Source: Poindextera sp963706385
Lineage (GTDB): Bacteria > Pseudomonadota > Alphaproteobacteria > Caulobacterales > Caulobacteraceae
Length of the DNA: 64,000 bases
NCBI GenBank assembly: GCA_963706385.1
Contig: OY970153.1
Coordinates: 2,294,001 to 2,358,000, forward strand
Direction of reading: 5' to 3'
Shown here: positions 1-7,499 of the stretch, one piece after another
Position numbering within the stretch: the stretch's first letter is position 1
How the letters are laid out: each line of letters begins with the position of its first letter
The notes under the pieces: model-generated
Told to the model about the DNA's origin: nothing
What the model saw: only the letters and a program-made list of their open reading frames with translations
The model's database searches: none
Program-made: the position numbers and the translations under genes

Positions 1-695
1 CCGTCCTCGATCAGCCGCGCCGCGGCGGCGTCCAGTTCGCGCCGCGCCCGCTCCAATTCGCCGCGCATCTCGCCCTTGGCCTCGTTCAGGGTGCGGCCGG
101 CCAAGCGCGCGTTGAGGAAGTTGGACGCCTCCTGCAGGGCCGAGGGGGTCAGGCCCGGCGGGCGCCGCATCAGCCGGTTCTCCACCGAGCCGTCGTTGAA
201 CACCATCACCGCCAGCGCTTGGTCGGCGCCTAGGGCGACAAACTCGACGTGCTTGACCCCGGCGTCGCGCACCGGCGTGACCACCACGCCGGCCCCGCCG
301 GCCAAGCCGGACAGCAGGGCGCTGGCCTGGTCCATCACGTCCTCGAAACCGCGCCCGCGAGAAAACAGCTTGGCGTCGATGTCGCGTCGCTCGCTTTCGG
401 CCAGGTCACCGACTTCCAGCAGTCCGTCGATAAACAGGCGCAGGCCCGCATGGGTCGGCAGTCGGCCGGCGCTGACGTGCGGCGAGCCCAGAAGGCCGAG
501 TTGGGCCAGGTCCTGCAGGGTGTTGCGGATCGAGGCGGGCGACAGATGCACGCCGCCCTTGGACAGGGTGCGCGAGCCCACCGGCTCGCCGGTCTCCAGA
601 TAGGATTCAACCACCCGCCGGAAGATGTCGCGGGCCCGCTCGTCCAACTCCATCAAGGTTGGCGTCCGCACGGCGGGTTGGATCAGGCTGGCCAT
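1..695 (-). CDS. hrcA: Heat-inducible transcription repressor HrcA (C-terminus beyond window)
   Basis: HrcA represses heat-shock chaperone genes by binding CIRCE operators. About 231 codons read leftward from the ATG at 695 and run off the window edge without a stop. The N-terminus carries the winged-helix region with the family motif SPASIRNTLQDL, a version of the usual S-A-T-I-R-N core, followed by the GAF-like middle domain (VVVTPVRDAGVKHVEFV). An in-frame ATG at 743 would add 16 residues; 695 is preferred because the protein then opens close to the winged helix. The gene is divergent from rph. No CIRCE element is visible in the 696-822 gap, so autoregulation through CIRCE is not supported here. 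Confidence 0.93.
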   Translation of the reverse strand, partial: MASLIQPAVRTPTLMELDERARDIFRRVVESYLETGEPVGSRTLSKGGVHLSPASIRNTLQDLAQLGLLGSPHVSAGRLPTHAGLRLFIDGLLEVGDLAESERRDIDAKLFSRGRGFEDVMDQASALLSGLAGGAGVVVTPVRDAGVKHVEFVALGADQALAVMVFNDGSVENRLMRRPPGLTPSALQEASNFLNARLAGRTLNEAKGEMRGELERARRELDAAAARLIED

Positions 696-822
696 GGACG
701 GCTGGACGGGCCTCGCATTGGACGCCGACCGCCCGACGAACATGGACGGCCGCTTCGTGATTTAGGATAAGCCCGCAACGCCGCGGCGCAAGCTGGGCCG
801 TCATCCAGAGGAATCCCCGAAC

Positions 823-1536
823 ATGCGCCCGTCCGAACGCCTCGCCGACGTCTTGCGCGCCGTGACCCTGGAGACGGGGGTGAACCGCTATGCCGAAGGC
901 TCCTGTCTGGTCTCGTTCGGCCATACCCGGGTCCTGGTCACCGCTAGCCTGGAGGAGGGCGTGCCGCCCTTCCTGCGCGGCAAGGGCCAGGGCTGGGTCA
1001 CCGCCGAATACGGCATGCTGCCCCGGGCCACCCACACCCGCGGCCGACGCGAGGCCGCCCAGGGCAAGCAGTCCGGCCGCACCCAGGAGATCCAGCGGCT
1101 GATCGGCCGCTCCCTGCGCGCGGTGGTCGATCTGAGGGCGCTGGGCGAGCGGCAGATTTCGGTTGACTGCGACGTGCTGCAGGCCGACGGCGGCACCCGC
1201 ACCGCCTCGATCACCGGCGCCTGGGTCGCGCTGCGCCTGGCCACCCGCTATCTGATGGACGAGGGGCTGATCGCGGTCGATCCGATCCTCGATCACGTGG
1301 CGGCGGTCTCCTGCGGGGTGTTCGAGGGCGAGCCCGTGCTCGACCTGGACTACGAGGAAGACAGCCAGGCCGAGGCCGACGCCAATTTCGTGCTGACCGG
1401 CGCCGGAGACATCGTGGAGATTCAGGCCACCGGCGAGAAGCGAGGTTTCACCGTCGCCGAGTTCGAGCAGCTGTTCGCCCTGGCCCGCAAGGGGATCGGC
1501 GAACTGATCGAATTGCAGAAAGCGGCGGTGGCCTAA
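823..1536 (+). CDS. rph: Ribonuclease PH
   Basis: Phosphorolytic 3'-5' exoribonuclease that trims tRNA 3' ends, releasing nucleoside diphosphates. The protein has 237 residues, the normal family length. It opens with MRPSERLADVLR and carries the RNase PH core: the CLVSFGHTRVL strand, the RGRREAAQGKQSGRTQEIQ region and the acidic LDLDYEED motif near the phosphate site. The ATG at 823 is preceded by a purine-rich AGAGGAA Shine-Dalgarno. It is divergent from hrcA and followed by rdgB after 88 bases, an arrangement common in alphaproteobacteria. Confidence 0.97.
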   Translation: MRPSERLADVLRAVTLETGVNRYAEGSCLVSFGHTRVLVTASLEEGVPPFLRGKGQGWVTAEYGMLPRATHTRGRREAAQGKQSGRTQEIQRLIGRSLRAVVDLRALGERQISVDCDVLQADGGTRTASITGAWVALRLATRYLMDEGLIAVDPILDHVAAVSCGVFEGEPVLDLDYEEDSQAEADANFVLTGAGDIVEIQATGEKRGFTVAEFEQLFALARKGIGELIELQKAAVA

Positions 1537-1624
1537 CCGTTTTCGTCGCGGCGCGCACGGCGCTTGCGGTCGGGGCGGCGAAGGGGAATGACAAGGCGGG
1601 CCCGAGTCCGCGCGAGGAGAGTCC

Positions 1625-2224
1625 ATGGCGCTGAAACTCACGCCCGGCGCGCGGCTGGTGGCGGCGACGCACAATCCCGGCAAGGCGCGCGAACTGGCGC
1701 TGCTGCTGGACGGCCGCTTCGATCTGGTGGCGGCCGGCGCGCTCGGCCTGCCCGAGCCGGAGGAGACCGAGACCAGCTTCGTCGGCAACGCGCTATTGAA
1801 GGCCCGCCATGCGGCCGCCGCTAGCGGCCTGATCGCGCTGGCCGACGATTCGGGGCTCTCGGTGCGCGCGCTGGACGGCGCGCCGGGGGTCTATTCCGCG
1901 CGTTGGGCGGGGCCGGAGAAGGATTTCGCCTTGGCCATGGCCAAGGTCGAGGAGCGGCTGGAGGCGGCGGACGGCGAGGACCGCGCCGCCTGGTTCACCT
2001 GTGCGCTGGCGGTGGCCTGGCCGGACGGACCGATGGTCGTGGTCGAGGGCCAAGTCCACGGAACCCTGACCTTCCCGCCGCGCGGAACGCTCGGTTTCGG
2101 CTACGATCCGATCTTCATCCCCAACGGCGGGACGCGCACCTTCGGCGAGATGGCCACCGCGGAGAAGGACCGGATCAGCCACCGCGCCATCGCCTTCGCC
2201 AAGCTCAAGGCGGCGCTGTTTTGA
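1625..2224 (+). CDS. rdgB: dITP/XTP pyrophosphatase (non-canonical purine NTP)
   Basis: Ham1/RdgB-family housekeeping enzyme that hydrolyses dITP, XTP and related deaminated purine nucleotides to monophosphates, keeping them out of DNA and RNA. The 199-residue length is normal. Visible motifs are ATHNPGKARE at the N-terminus, FVGNALLKA, the acidic LADDSGLSV loop and the C-terminal GYDPIF with SHRAIAFAKL. A GAGGAGAG Shine-Dalgarno lies just before the ATG at 1625. The stop TGA shares bases with the TTG start of hemW, so the two are likely translationally coupled. Confidence 0.97.
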   Translation: MALKLTPGARLVAATHNPGKARELALLLDGRFDLVAAGALGLPEPEETETSFVGNALLKARHAAAASGLIALADDSGLSVRALDGAPGVYSARWAGPEKDFALAMAKVEERLEAADGEDRAAWFTCALAVAWPDGPMVVVEGQVHGTLTFPPRGTLGFGYDPIFIPNGGTRTFGEMATAEKDRISHRAIAFAKLKAALF

Positions 2225-3369
2225 GCGCGGCCGCGCCGCTGGCGGTCTACATCCACTGGCCCTATTGCGCGCGGATCTGCCCCTATTGCGACTTCAACGT
2301 CGTCCGCGACCGGGGCCAGTCCGAGCAGGCCGCGCTGGCTCGCGCCATCATGCTTGACCTGGAGGGCCAAGCCGCGCTGACCGGCCCGCGGCGGCTGGGC
2401 TCGATCTTCTTCGGCGGCGGCACCCCGTCGCTGATGGACCCGGACTGGGTGGCGGCGATCATCGCGGCGGCCAAACGGCTGTGGCCGCCGGACGCGGAGC
2501 TGGAAGTCTCGCTGGAGGCCAATCCCACCGATGCGGCGGCCGCGCGCTTCGCCGCCTTCGCGGCGGCCGGGGTCGAGCGCCTGTCGCTTGGGGTCCAGTC
2601 GCTGGACGATGCGGCGTTGAAGGCCCTGGGCCGCGACCACACCGCGAATGAGGCCCGCCGGGCGGCGGCGCTGGCGGCCGACGCCTTCCCGCGCCTGTCC
2701 ATCGACCTGATCTACGCCAGGCCCGGCCAGAGCCCGAACGCCTGGGCCGCCGAGCTGACCGCGGCCCTGGCCCTGGCGCCGGAACACCTCTCGCCCTACC
2801 AATTGACCATCGAGCCGGGCACCGCGTTCGAGCGGGCGGCGCGGCGGGGGGTCCTGGTTCCGCCCGACGCGGAGACGGCCGCCGCGCTCTACGAGACCAC
2901 CCAGGACGTGCTCGCCGCCGCCGGTTTCGAGGCCTACGAGGTCTCCAATCATGCGCGGAGCGCCGCGGCCCGCTCGCGCCATAACCTAGCCTGCTGGCGA
3001 GGCTGGGACTATGTCGGCGCCGGCCCGGGCGCGCACGGGCGGCTGACCCTGGCCGGCGCGCGCACGGCCACCACGGCGGCGCGGGGCGTGGGTGACTACA
3101 TCGCCAGGGTCGAGCGGACGGGCGTCGGTTTCGAGACCCGCGAGGCTCTGACGCCGCGCGAGGTGGCGCTGGAGCGGCTGCTGATGGGCCTGAGGACCAG
3201 CGAGGGCGTCGGGTTTTCCGAGCTGTCGCCGATCGGGCTGTTCCAGACAGACCCGCGCCTCGCGGCTTTCGCCGAGGCGGGCCTGATCACGGCCCGAGAG
3301 GATCGCCTTTACGCCACCCTCGACGGGCGAAGGGTGCTCGACCGGCTGATCGCCGAGCTGGCCGACTGA
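2221..3369 (+). CDS. hemW: Radical SAM heme chaperone HemW
   Basis: Radical SAM protein of the HemN/HemW group. The shorter length (382 residues) and N-terminus fit HemW, a heme-binding chaperone, rather than oxygen-independent coproporphyrinogen oxidase. The N-terminal YIHWPYCARICPYCDFN holds the 4Fe-4S ligands as CxxxCxxC (Cys16, Cys20, Cys23), followed by FFGGGTPSL. The start is the TTG at 2221, which overlaps the rdgB stop as TTGA; no later start keeps the IHWPYC strand complete. The same frame is open upstream to 1903, but that stretch is antisense-frame shadow within rdgB. Confidence 0.93.
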   Translation: MSAAAPLAVYIHWPYCARICPYCDFNVVRDRGQSEQAALARAIMLDLEGQAALTGPRRLGSIFFGGGTPSLMDPDWVAAIIAAAKRLWPPDAELEVSLEANPTDAAAARFAAFAAAGVERLSLGVQSLDDAALKALGRDHTANEARRAAALAADAFPRLSIDLIYARPGQSPNAWAAELTAALALAPEHLSPYQLTIEPGTAFERAARRGVLVPPDAETAAALYETTQDVLAAAGFEAYEVSNHARSAAARSRHNLACWRGWDYVGAGPGAHGRLTLAGARTATTAARGVGDYIARVERTGVGFETREALTPREVALERLLMGLRTSEGVGFSELSPIGLFQTDPRLAAFAEAGLITAREDRLYATLDGRRVLDRLIAELAD

Positions 3370-3443
3370 ACGCGGAACTGGCGATCGTGGCGCTCAAGCG
3401 CTAAGCGAAGTGCTTGAAGGGGCTGTGGGAGACCCGATCGCTC

Positions 3444-4313
3444 GTGGCTCAAAAACTTCCGCCGCCCGTGCTTAGCGATGCGCCGCTCGCGCCGGGGCTC
3501 TATGTGGTCGCCACCCCGATCGGCAATTTGCGCGACATCACCCTGCGCGCCCTCGACGTACTGGCCGGGGTCGACGTGGTGCTGGCCGAGGACACCCGAG
3601 TCACAGGCAAGCTGTTGGCCGCCTACGGCCTTTCGGCCAAGCTGGAGCGCTACGACGAGCACGCCGCCGAGCGGGCGCGGCCAAGGGTGCTCGCCGCCCT
3701 CGCCGCGGGCAAGCGGATCGCCCTGGTGTCCGACGCCGGCACGCCGCTGATCTCCGATCCCGGCTTTCGGCTGGTGCGCGCGGCGGCCGCGCAGGGCGGC
3801 GCGGTTATCCCGATACCCGGCGCCTCCGCGAGCCTGGCGGCCCTCAGCGCCGCGGGCCTGCCCACCGACCGGTTTCTGTTCGCCGGCTTTCCCCCGCCCA
3901 AGACCGCCGCGCGCCGGCGCTTTCTGCGCGACTTGGCGCCGATCCAGGCGAGCCTGGTGTTTTACGAGGGCGTTTCGCGCCTTGGAGCCTGCCTGGCGGA
4001 CATGGCCGCGGTGTTCGGCCCGCGCGAAGCGGCGGTCTGCCGCGAGATGACCAAGCTCCACGAGACCATCACCCGCGGCGACCTTCCGGCCCTCGCCGCC
4101 GATCCCACCCTGGCCGCGCCCAAGGGCGAGGTGGTGATCGTGGTCGCACCGGGCGAGGCGGTCGCGGCCAGCGCGGCGGAGGCCGATCGGGCCCTGGCCG
4201 AGGCGCTGGGCCGGCTCGGGCCGGCCGAGGCCGCCGCGGAAGTCGCCGCCGCCCTGGGGCTCAATCGCCGCGAACTCTACCGCCGGGCTCTGGTCCTCAA
4301 GGGTGTCCGGTGA
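3444..4313 (+). CDS. rsmI: 16S rRNA (cytidine-1402 2'-O) methyltransferase RsmI
   Basis: SAM-dependent enzyme that 2'-O-methylates C1402 in the decoding centre of 16S rRNA. The tetrapyrrole-methylase fold is clear: GLYVVATPIGNLRDIT near the N-terminus, LAEDTRVTGKLL, ALVSDAGTPLISDPG and IPGASASLAALSAAGLP. From the GTG at 3444 it has 289 residues, close to the E. coli enzyme. A GGGAG lies 12 bases upstream. A TTG at 3414 would add ten residues and cannot be excluded. The stop overlaps the yraN start as GTGA. Confidence 0.95.
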   Translation: MAQKLPPPVLSDAPLAPGLYVVATPIGNLRDITLRALDVLAGVDVVLAEDTRVTGKLLAAYGLSAKLERYDEHAAERARPRVLAALAAGKRIALVSDAGTPLISDPGFRLVRAAAAQGGAVIPIPGASASLAALSAAGLPTDRFLFAGFPPPKTAARRRFLRDLAPIQASLVFYEGVSRLGACLADMAAVFGPREAAVCREMTKLHETITRGDLPALAADPTLAAPKGEVVIVVAPGEAVAASAAEADRALAEALGRLGPAEAAAEVAAALGLNRRELYRRALVLKGVR

Positions 4314-4696
4314 GCCAGGCGCGCCGGCTGCGTGGCGCGGCGGCGCGGCGGTCCGGGCGGCGGGCCGAGGTGCTGGCCGCGCTCTGGTTGATGGCCAAGG
4401 GCTATCGCATCCTGGGCTTTCGCCTCAAGACCCCGCAAGGCGAGATCGACCTGTTGGTCGCCCGCGGGCCGGTGCTGGCGGCGGTCGAGGTCAAGTCCCG
4501 CGCGAGCCTGGAGGCGGCGCTGGAGGCGGTGAGTCTGGCCCAGCGCCAGCGGCTGCGCCGCGCCCTCGCCACCATCGCGGCCCGGCGAAGCGACGCGGCG
4601 AGCGCCCGACTTCGCCTGGACCTGATGGCCCTCGCGCCCGGCCGCTTCCCGCGTCATATTCCCGGCGCATGGAGCGAGGACGGCGATCGGCCATGA
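4310..4696 (+). CDS. yraN: YraN/UPF0102 family endonuclease-fold protein
   Basis: Small protein of the UPF0102 (YraN) family, which has a Holliday-junction-resolvase-like endonuclease fold but no agreed function. The family signature is clear in its 128 residues: GRRAEVLAALWLMAKGY, then GEIDLLVARG and VEVKSR, which hold the E, D and ExK residues of the PD-(D/E)XK-like core. It starts at a GTG overlapping the rsmI stop (GTGA), and its own stop overlaps the ATG of the next short ORF. The rsmI-yraN pairing is widespread. Confidence 0.93.
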   Translation: MSQARRLRGAAARRSGRRAEVLAALWLMAKGYRILGFRLKTPQGEIDLLVARGPVLAAVEVKSRASLEAALEAVSLAQRQRLRRALATIAARRSDAASARLRLDLMALAPGRFPRHIPGAWSEDGDRP

Positions 4697-4779
4697 GCCG
4701 TGACGAGGCCGAGCGGGCGCTGGCGCCCGCCGCTCGCATGTTCCAAACCCTCCCGTTCCTCGCGGAGTCCGCCCGATGA
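4693..4779 (+). CDS. 28-codon ORF bridging yraN and gshB
   Basis: A 28-residue ORF reads from an ATG overlapping the yraN stop (ATGA, 4693-4696) to a TGA overlapping the gshB ATG (ATGA, 4776-4779). The two overlaps tile the gap exactly. The peptide (MSRDEAERALAPAARMFQTL then PFLAESAR) has no recognised domain. It could be a small protein, or a relay that keeps ribosomes moving from yraN to gshB. It could also be chance; nothing here proves translation. Confidence 0.4.
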   Translation: MSRDEAERALAPAARMFQTLPFLAESAR

Positions 4780-5723
4780 GTTTGAAGATCGCCATCCAGA
4801 TGGACCCCGTCGAGGGGATCAATATCGAAACCGACACCACCTTCTCCCTCATGCTTGAGGCCCAGACGCGGGGTCACGCTCTGTGGATCTACACCCCCGA
4901 GCGGATCGCCCTGGAGGACGGGCGGGTCACCGCCCGCGGCCGGGCGCTGAACCTTCAGGCGGTCAAGGGCGACCACCATCGGCTGGGCCATATGGAGGTG
5001 CGCGAGTTGGCCGAGATGGACGTGGTGCTGATGCGCCAGGATCCGCCGTTCGACATGGCCTACATCACCGCCACCCACTTCCTGGAGGCGATCCACCCTA
5101 AGACCCTGGTGGTCAACAATCCCTTGGAGGTGCGTAACGCGCCGGAAAAACTGTTCGTCACCGGCTTTCCGGGCGTCCAGCCGCCGACCCTGATCACCGC
5201 CGACGCCGAAGCGATTCACGACTTTCGCGCGCGCCACGGCGACATGGTGCTGAAACCCCTTTACGGCGGCGGCGGTTCGGGCGTGGTGCGGCTGACGGCG
5301 GACGATCCCAACCTCGACGCGCTGTTGGAGCTCCACGCCATGATCGGGCGCGAGCCGGTGATCGCCCAGAAGTTCATCCCGGCGGTGTCCAAGGGCGACA
5401 AGCGGGTGCTCCTGGTCGACGGCGAGCCGGTCGGCGCGATCAACCGGGTGCCGGCGGCCGGCCAGGTGCGCTCCAACCTGGCCCGCGGCGGTCGGGCGGA
5501 GGCGGTGGAGCTGACCGCGCGCGATCGGGAGCTATGCGCCATCATCGGGCCGGAGCTGCGCCGGCGGGGCCTGTTGTTCGTCGGCATCGACGTGATCGGC
5601 GACTACCTGACGGAGATCAACGTCACCTCGCCGACCGGCGCCCAGCAACTCAAGCGGTTCGGCGGCGCCGACGCGGCCGCGGCCCTGTGGGACCGCATCG
5701 AGGCGATCCGCGCCACGGCTTGA
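4776..5723 (+). CDS. gshB: Glutathione synthetase
   Basis: ATP-grasp ligase that joins glycine to gamma-glutamylcysteine, the last step of glutathione synthesis. The 315-residue length matches bacterial GshB. Motifs include the N-terminal KIAIQMDPVEGINIETDTTF, the ATP-grasp lysine region HGDMVLKPLYGGGGSGV, QKFIPAVSKGDKRVLLVDGEPVGA and the C-terminal INVTSPTGAQ. It is the last gene of the block that starts at rph. Its ATG overlaps the stop of a 28-codon ORF. Confidence 0.97.
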   Translation: MSLKIAIQMDPVEGINIETDTTFSLMLEAQTRGHALWIYTPERIALEDGRVTARGRALNLQAVKGDHHRLGHMEVRELAEMDVVLMRQDPPFDMAYITATHFLEAIHPKTLVVNNPLEVRNAPEKLFVTGFPGVQPPTLITADAEAIHDFRARHGDMVLKPLYGGGGSGVVRLTADDPNLDALLELHAMIGREPVIAQKFIPAVSKGDKRVLLVDGEPVGAINRVPAAGQVRSNLARGGRAEAVELTARDRELCAIIGPELRRRGLLFVGIDVIGDYLTEINVTSPTGAQQLKRFGGADAAAALWDRIEAIRATA

Positions 5724-5777
5724 ACAACGCCAAGGTCGTTTGGGCTAAGCACCTGAAATGTCGCGATTTCGCCTAAA

Positions 5778-5792
5778 GTTCCAGTTTTGTTC
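5778..5792 (+). promoter_or_regulatory. LexA (SOS) box upstream of comM
   Basis: The sequence GTTC, seven bases, GTTC matches the alphaproteobacterial LexA operator consensus exactly. It lies 68 bases before the comM ATG in the gshB-comM gap, so LexA probably represses comM until DNA damage. Confidence 0.75.
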
Positions 5793-5860
5793 TTGATCTG
5801 GCCCCGCCATCGTGCTCAGCTTGTGGATAAGTTCAAGCATTAGAAGGGCTTGAGGAAGCG

Positions 5861-7429
5861 ATGGTCGCGCGTATCGTCACCGTGGCGTTCGAGGGCGTCG
5901 AGGCGCGGCGCGTGGACGTCGAGGTTCAGCTCACCGGGGGCGAGGTTCGCTTCGTGGTTGTCGGCCTGGCCGACAAGGCGGTGGCCGAAAGCCGCGAGCG
6001 GGTTCGCGCCGCCTTCGCCGGCCTGGGCTTGGCCCTGCCCGCGCGCCGGATCGTGGTCAACCTCGCCCCGGCGGACCTGCCCAAGGAGGGCAGCCACTAC
6101 GATCTGCCGATCGCGCTCGGCATGATGGCGGCGATGGGCGTGATCGCGCCGGACAGCCTGAGCGAATGGGCGGCGGTGGGCGAGCTCGGCCTCGATGGCC
6201 AGATCGCCCCGGTGGCCGGCGCCCTGCCGGCCGCGGTGGCGGCCAGCGCCATGGGCCTGGGCTTGATCTGTCCCGAGGCCTGTGGGCCGGAAGCCGCCTG
6301 GGTCGGCGACTGCCGGGTGCTGGCGGCCCGTTCGCTGATCTCGCTGGTCAATCATTTCCGCGGGCTTCAGGTGCTGGGTCAGCCCGCCCCCGGTCCGGTG
6401 GTCGACGGCGAGCGCGTCCCCGACCTGCGGGACGTCAAGGGTCAGGAAGCCGCCAAGCGGGCGCTGGAGATCGCCGCCGCCGGCGGCCACAACATCCTGT
6501 TCGTCGGCCCGCCAGGCTCGGGCAAGTCGATGATGGCCCAGCGCCTGCCCGGCCTTTTGCCGCCGCTGTCGCCGCCCGAGCTGCTCGAGACCTCGATGGT
6601 CCATTCGGTGGCAGGATTGATCGCGCGCGGCGCCCTGACCCGGGCCCGCCCGTTCCGCGCGCCCCACCATTCCGCCTCCATGGCCGCCCTGACCGGCGGC
6701 GGCTTGCGCGCCAAGCCGGGTGAGGTGTCGCTGGCGCACAACGGGGTGCTGTTTCTCGACGAACTGCCGGAATTCAGCGCCCAGGCGCTGGATTCCCTGC
6801 GCGCGCCGCTGGAGACCGGCGAGGTGATGGTCGCCCGGGCCAACGCCCATGTGCGCTATCCGGCCCGGGTGCAGCTGGTGGCGGCGATGAACCCCTGCCG
6901 TTGCGGTCACGGCGGCCTCGGGCGCGGCGCCTGCGGCCGCGCGCCGCGCTGCCTGCAGAGCTACCAGAGCCGGGTGTCGGGTCCCTTGATCGACCGCATC
7001 GACCTGCAGATCGACGTGCCGCCGGTCACCGCCGCCGATCTCGCCCTGCCGCCGCCGGCCGAGGGCACCGCCGAGGCCGCGGCCCGGGTGGCCGCCGCGC
7101 GCCAGATCCAGGCGGCTCGCGCGGGAGCGGCCGGCGAGGCGGAGGGCGCCGCCAGCCTCAACGCCCGCGCCGAGGGGCGCTGGCTGGAGGCCGTCGCCGA
7201 TCTGGACGAGCCGGCGCGCGCGCTGCTGACCAAGGCCGCCGAGGGCGCGGGGCTGACCGCCCGCGGCTGGACGCGCACCCTGCGGCTGGCCCGCACCATC
7301 GCCGACCTGGAGGCCGCCCCACGCGTCCGCCGGGTCCACGTCGCGGAGGCCCTGATCTACCGCCGCGTCGGCCCGGCGTCTGAGGGCGCGGGCTTGGCCG
7401 AGATCGCGCGCGCGGCCTGGACGGGCTGA
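5861..7429 (+). CDS. comM: ComM/YifB-family Mg-chelatase-like AAA+ ATPase
   Basis: YifB/ComM family; Vibrio ComM is a hexameric helicase that drives branch migration when transformed or homologous DNA is integrated. Domains in the 522 residues are an N-terminal ChlI/Lon-protease-like domain (FVVVGLADKAVAESRERV), a central AAA+ module with Walker A GPPGSGKSMMAQRLPGLLPP and Walker B LFLDELPEF, a Cys-rich CRCGHGGLGRGACGRAPRC insert and the C-terminal Mg-chelatase domain. The SOS box at 5778-5792 suggests induction by DNA damage. The gene stands alone between gshB and a sensor kinase. Confidence 0.94.
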   Translation: MVARIVTVAFEGVEARRVDVEVQLTGGEVRFVVVGLADKAVAESRERVRAAFAGLGLALPARRIVVNLAPADLPKEGSHYDLPIALGMMAAMGVIAPDSLSEWAAVGELGLDGQIAPVAGALPAAVAASAMGLGLICPEACGPEAAWVGDCRVLAARSLISLVNHFRGLQVLGQPAPGPVVDGERVPDLRDVKGQEAAKRALEIAAAGGHNILFVGPPGSGKSMMAQRLPGLLPPLSPPELLETSMVHSVAGLIARGALTRARPFRAPHHSASMAALTGGGLRAKPGEVSLAHNGVLFLDELPEFSAQALDSLRAPLETGEVMVARANAHVRYPARVQLVAAMNPCRCGHGGLGRGACGRAPRCLQSYQSRVSGPLIDRIDLQIDVPPVTAADLALPPPAEGTAEAAARVAAARQIQAARAGAAGEAEGAASLNARAEGRWLEAVADLDEPARALLTKAAEGAGLTARGWTRTLRLARTIADLEAAPRVRRVHVAEALIYRRVGPASEGAGLAEIARAAWTG

Positions 7430-7499
7430 ATACGCCCCGCGCGTTGATGCAAAGCCGCTTGACCCTCCGTTAAACGCCGGACGCTAGGTTGCGTCCGCC

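Noticed and set aside
696..822. CIRCE operator between hrcA and rph
   Set aside because: No TTAGCACTC-type inverted repeat is visible in the gap.
2221..3369. Oxygen-independent coproporphyrinogen oxidase (HemN)
   Set aside because: Length and N-terminus fit the HemW chaperone branch; no HemN-specific N-terminal extension.
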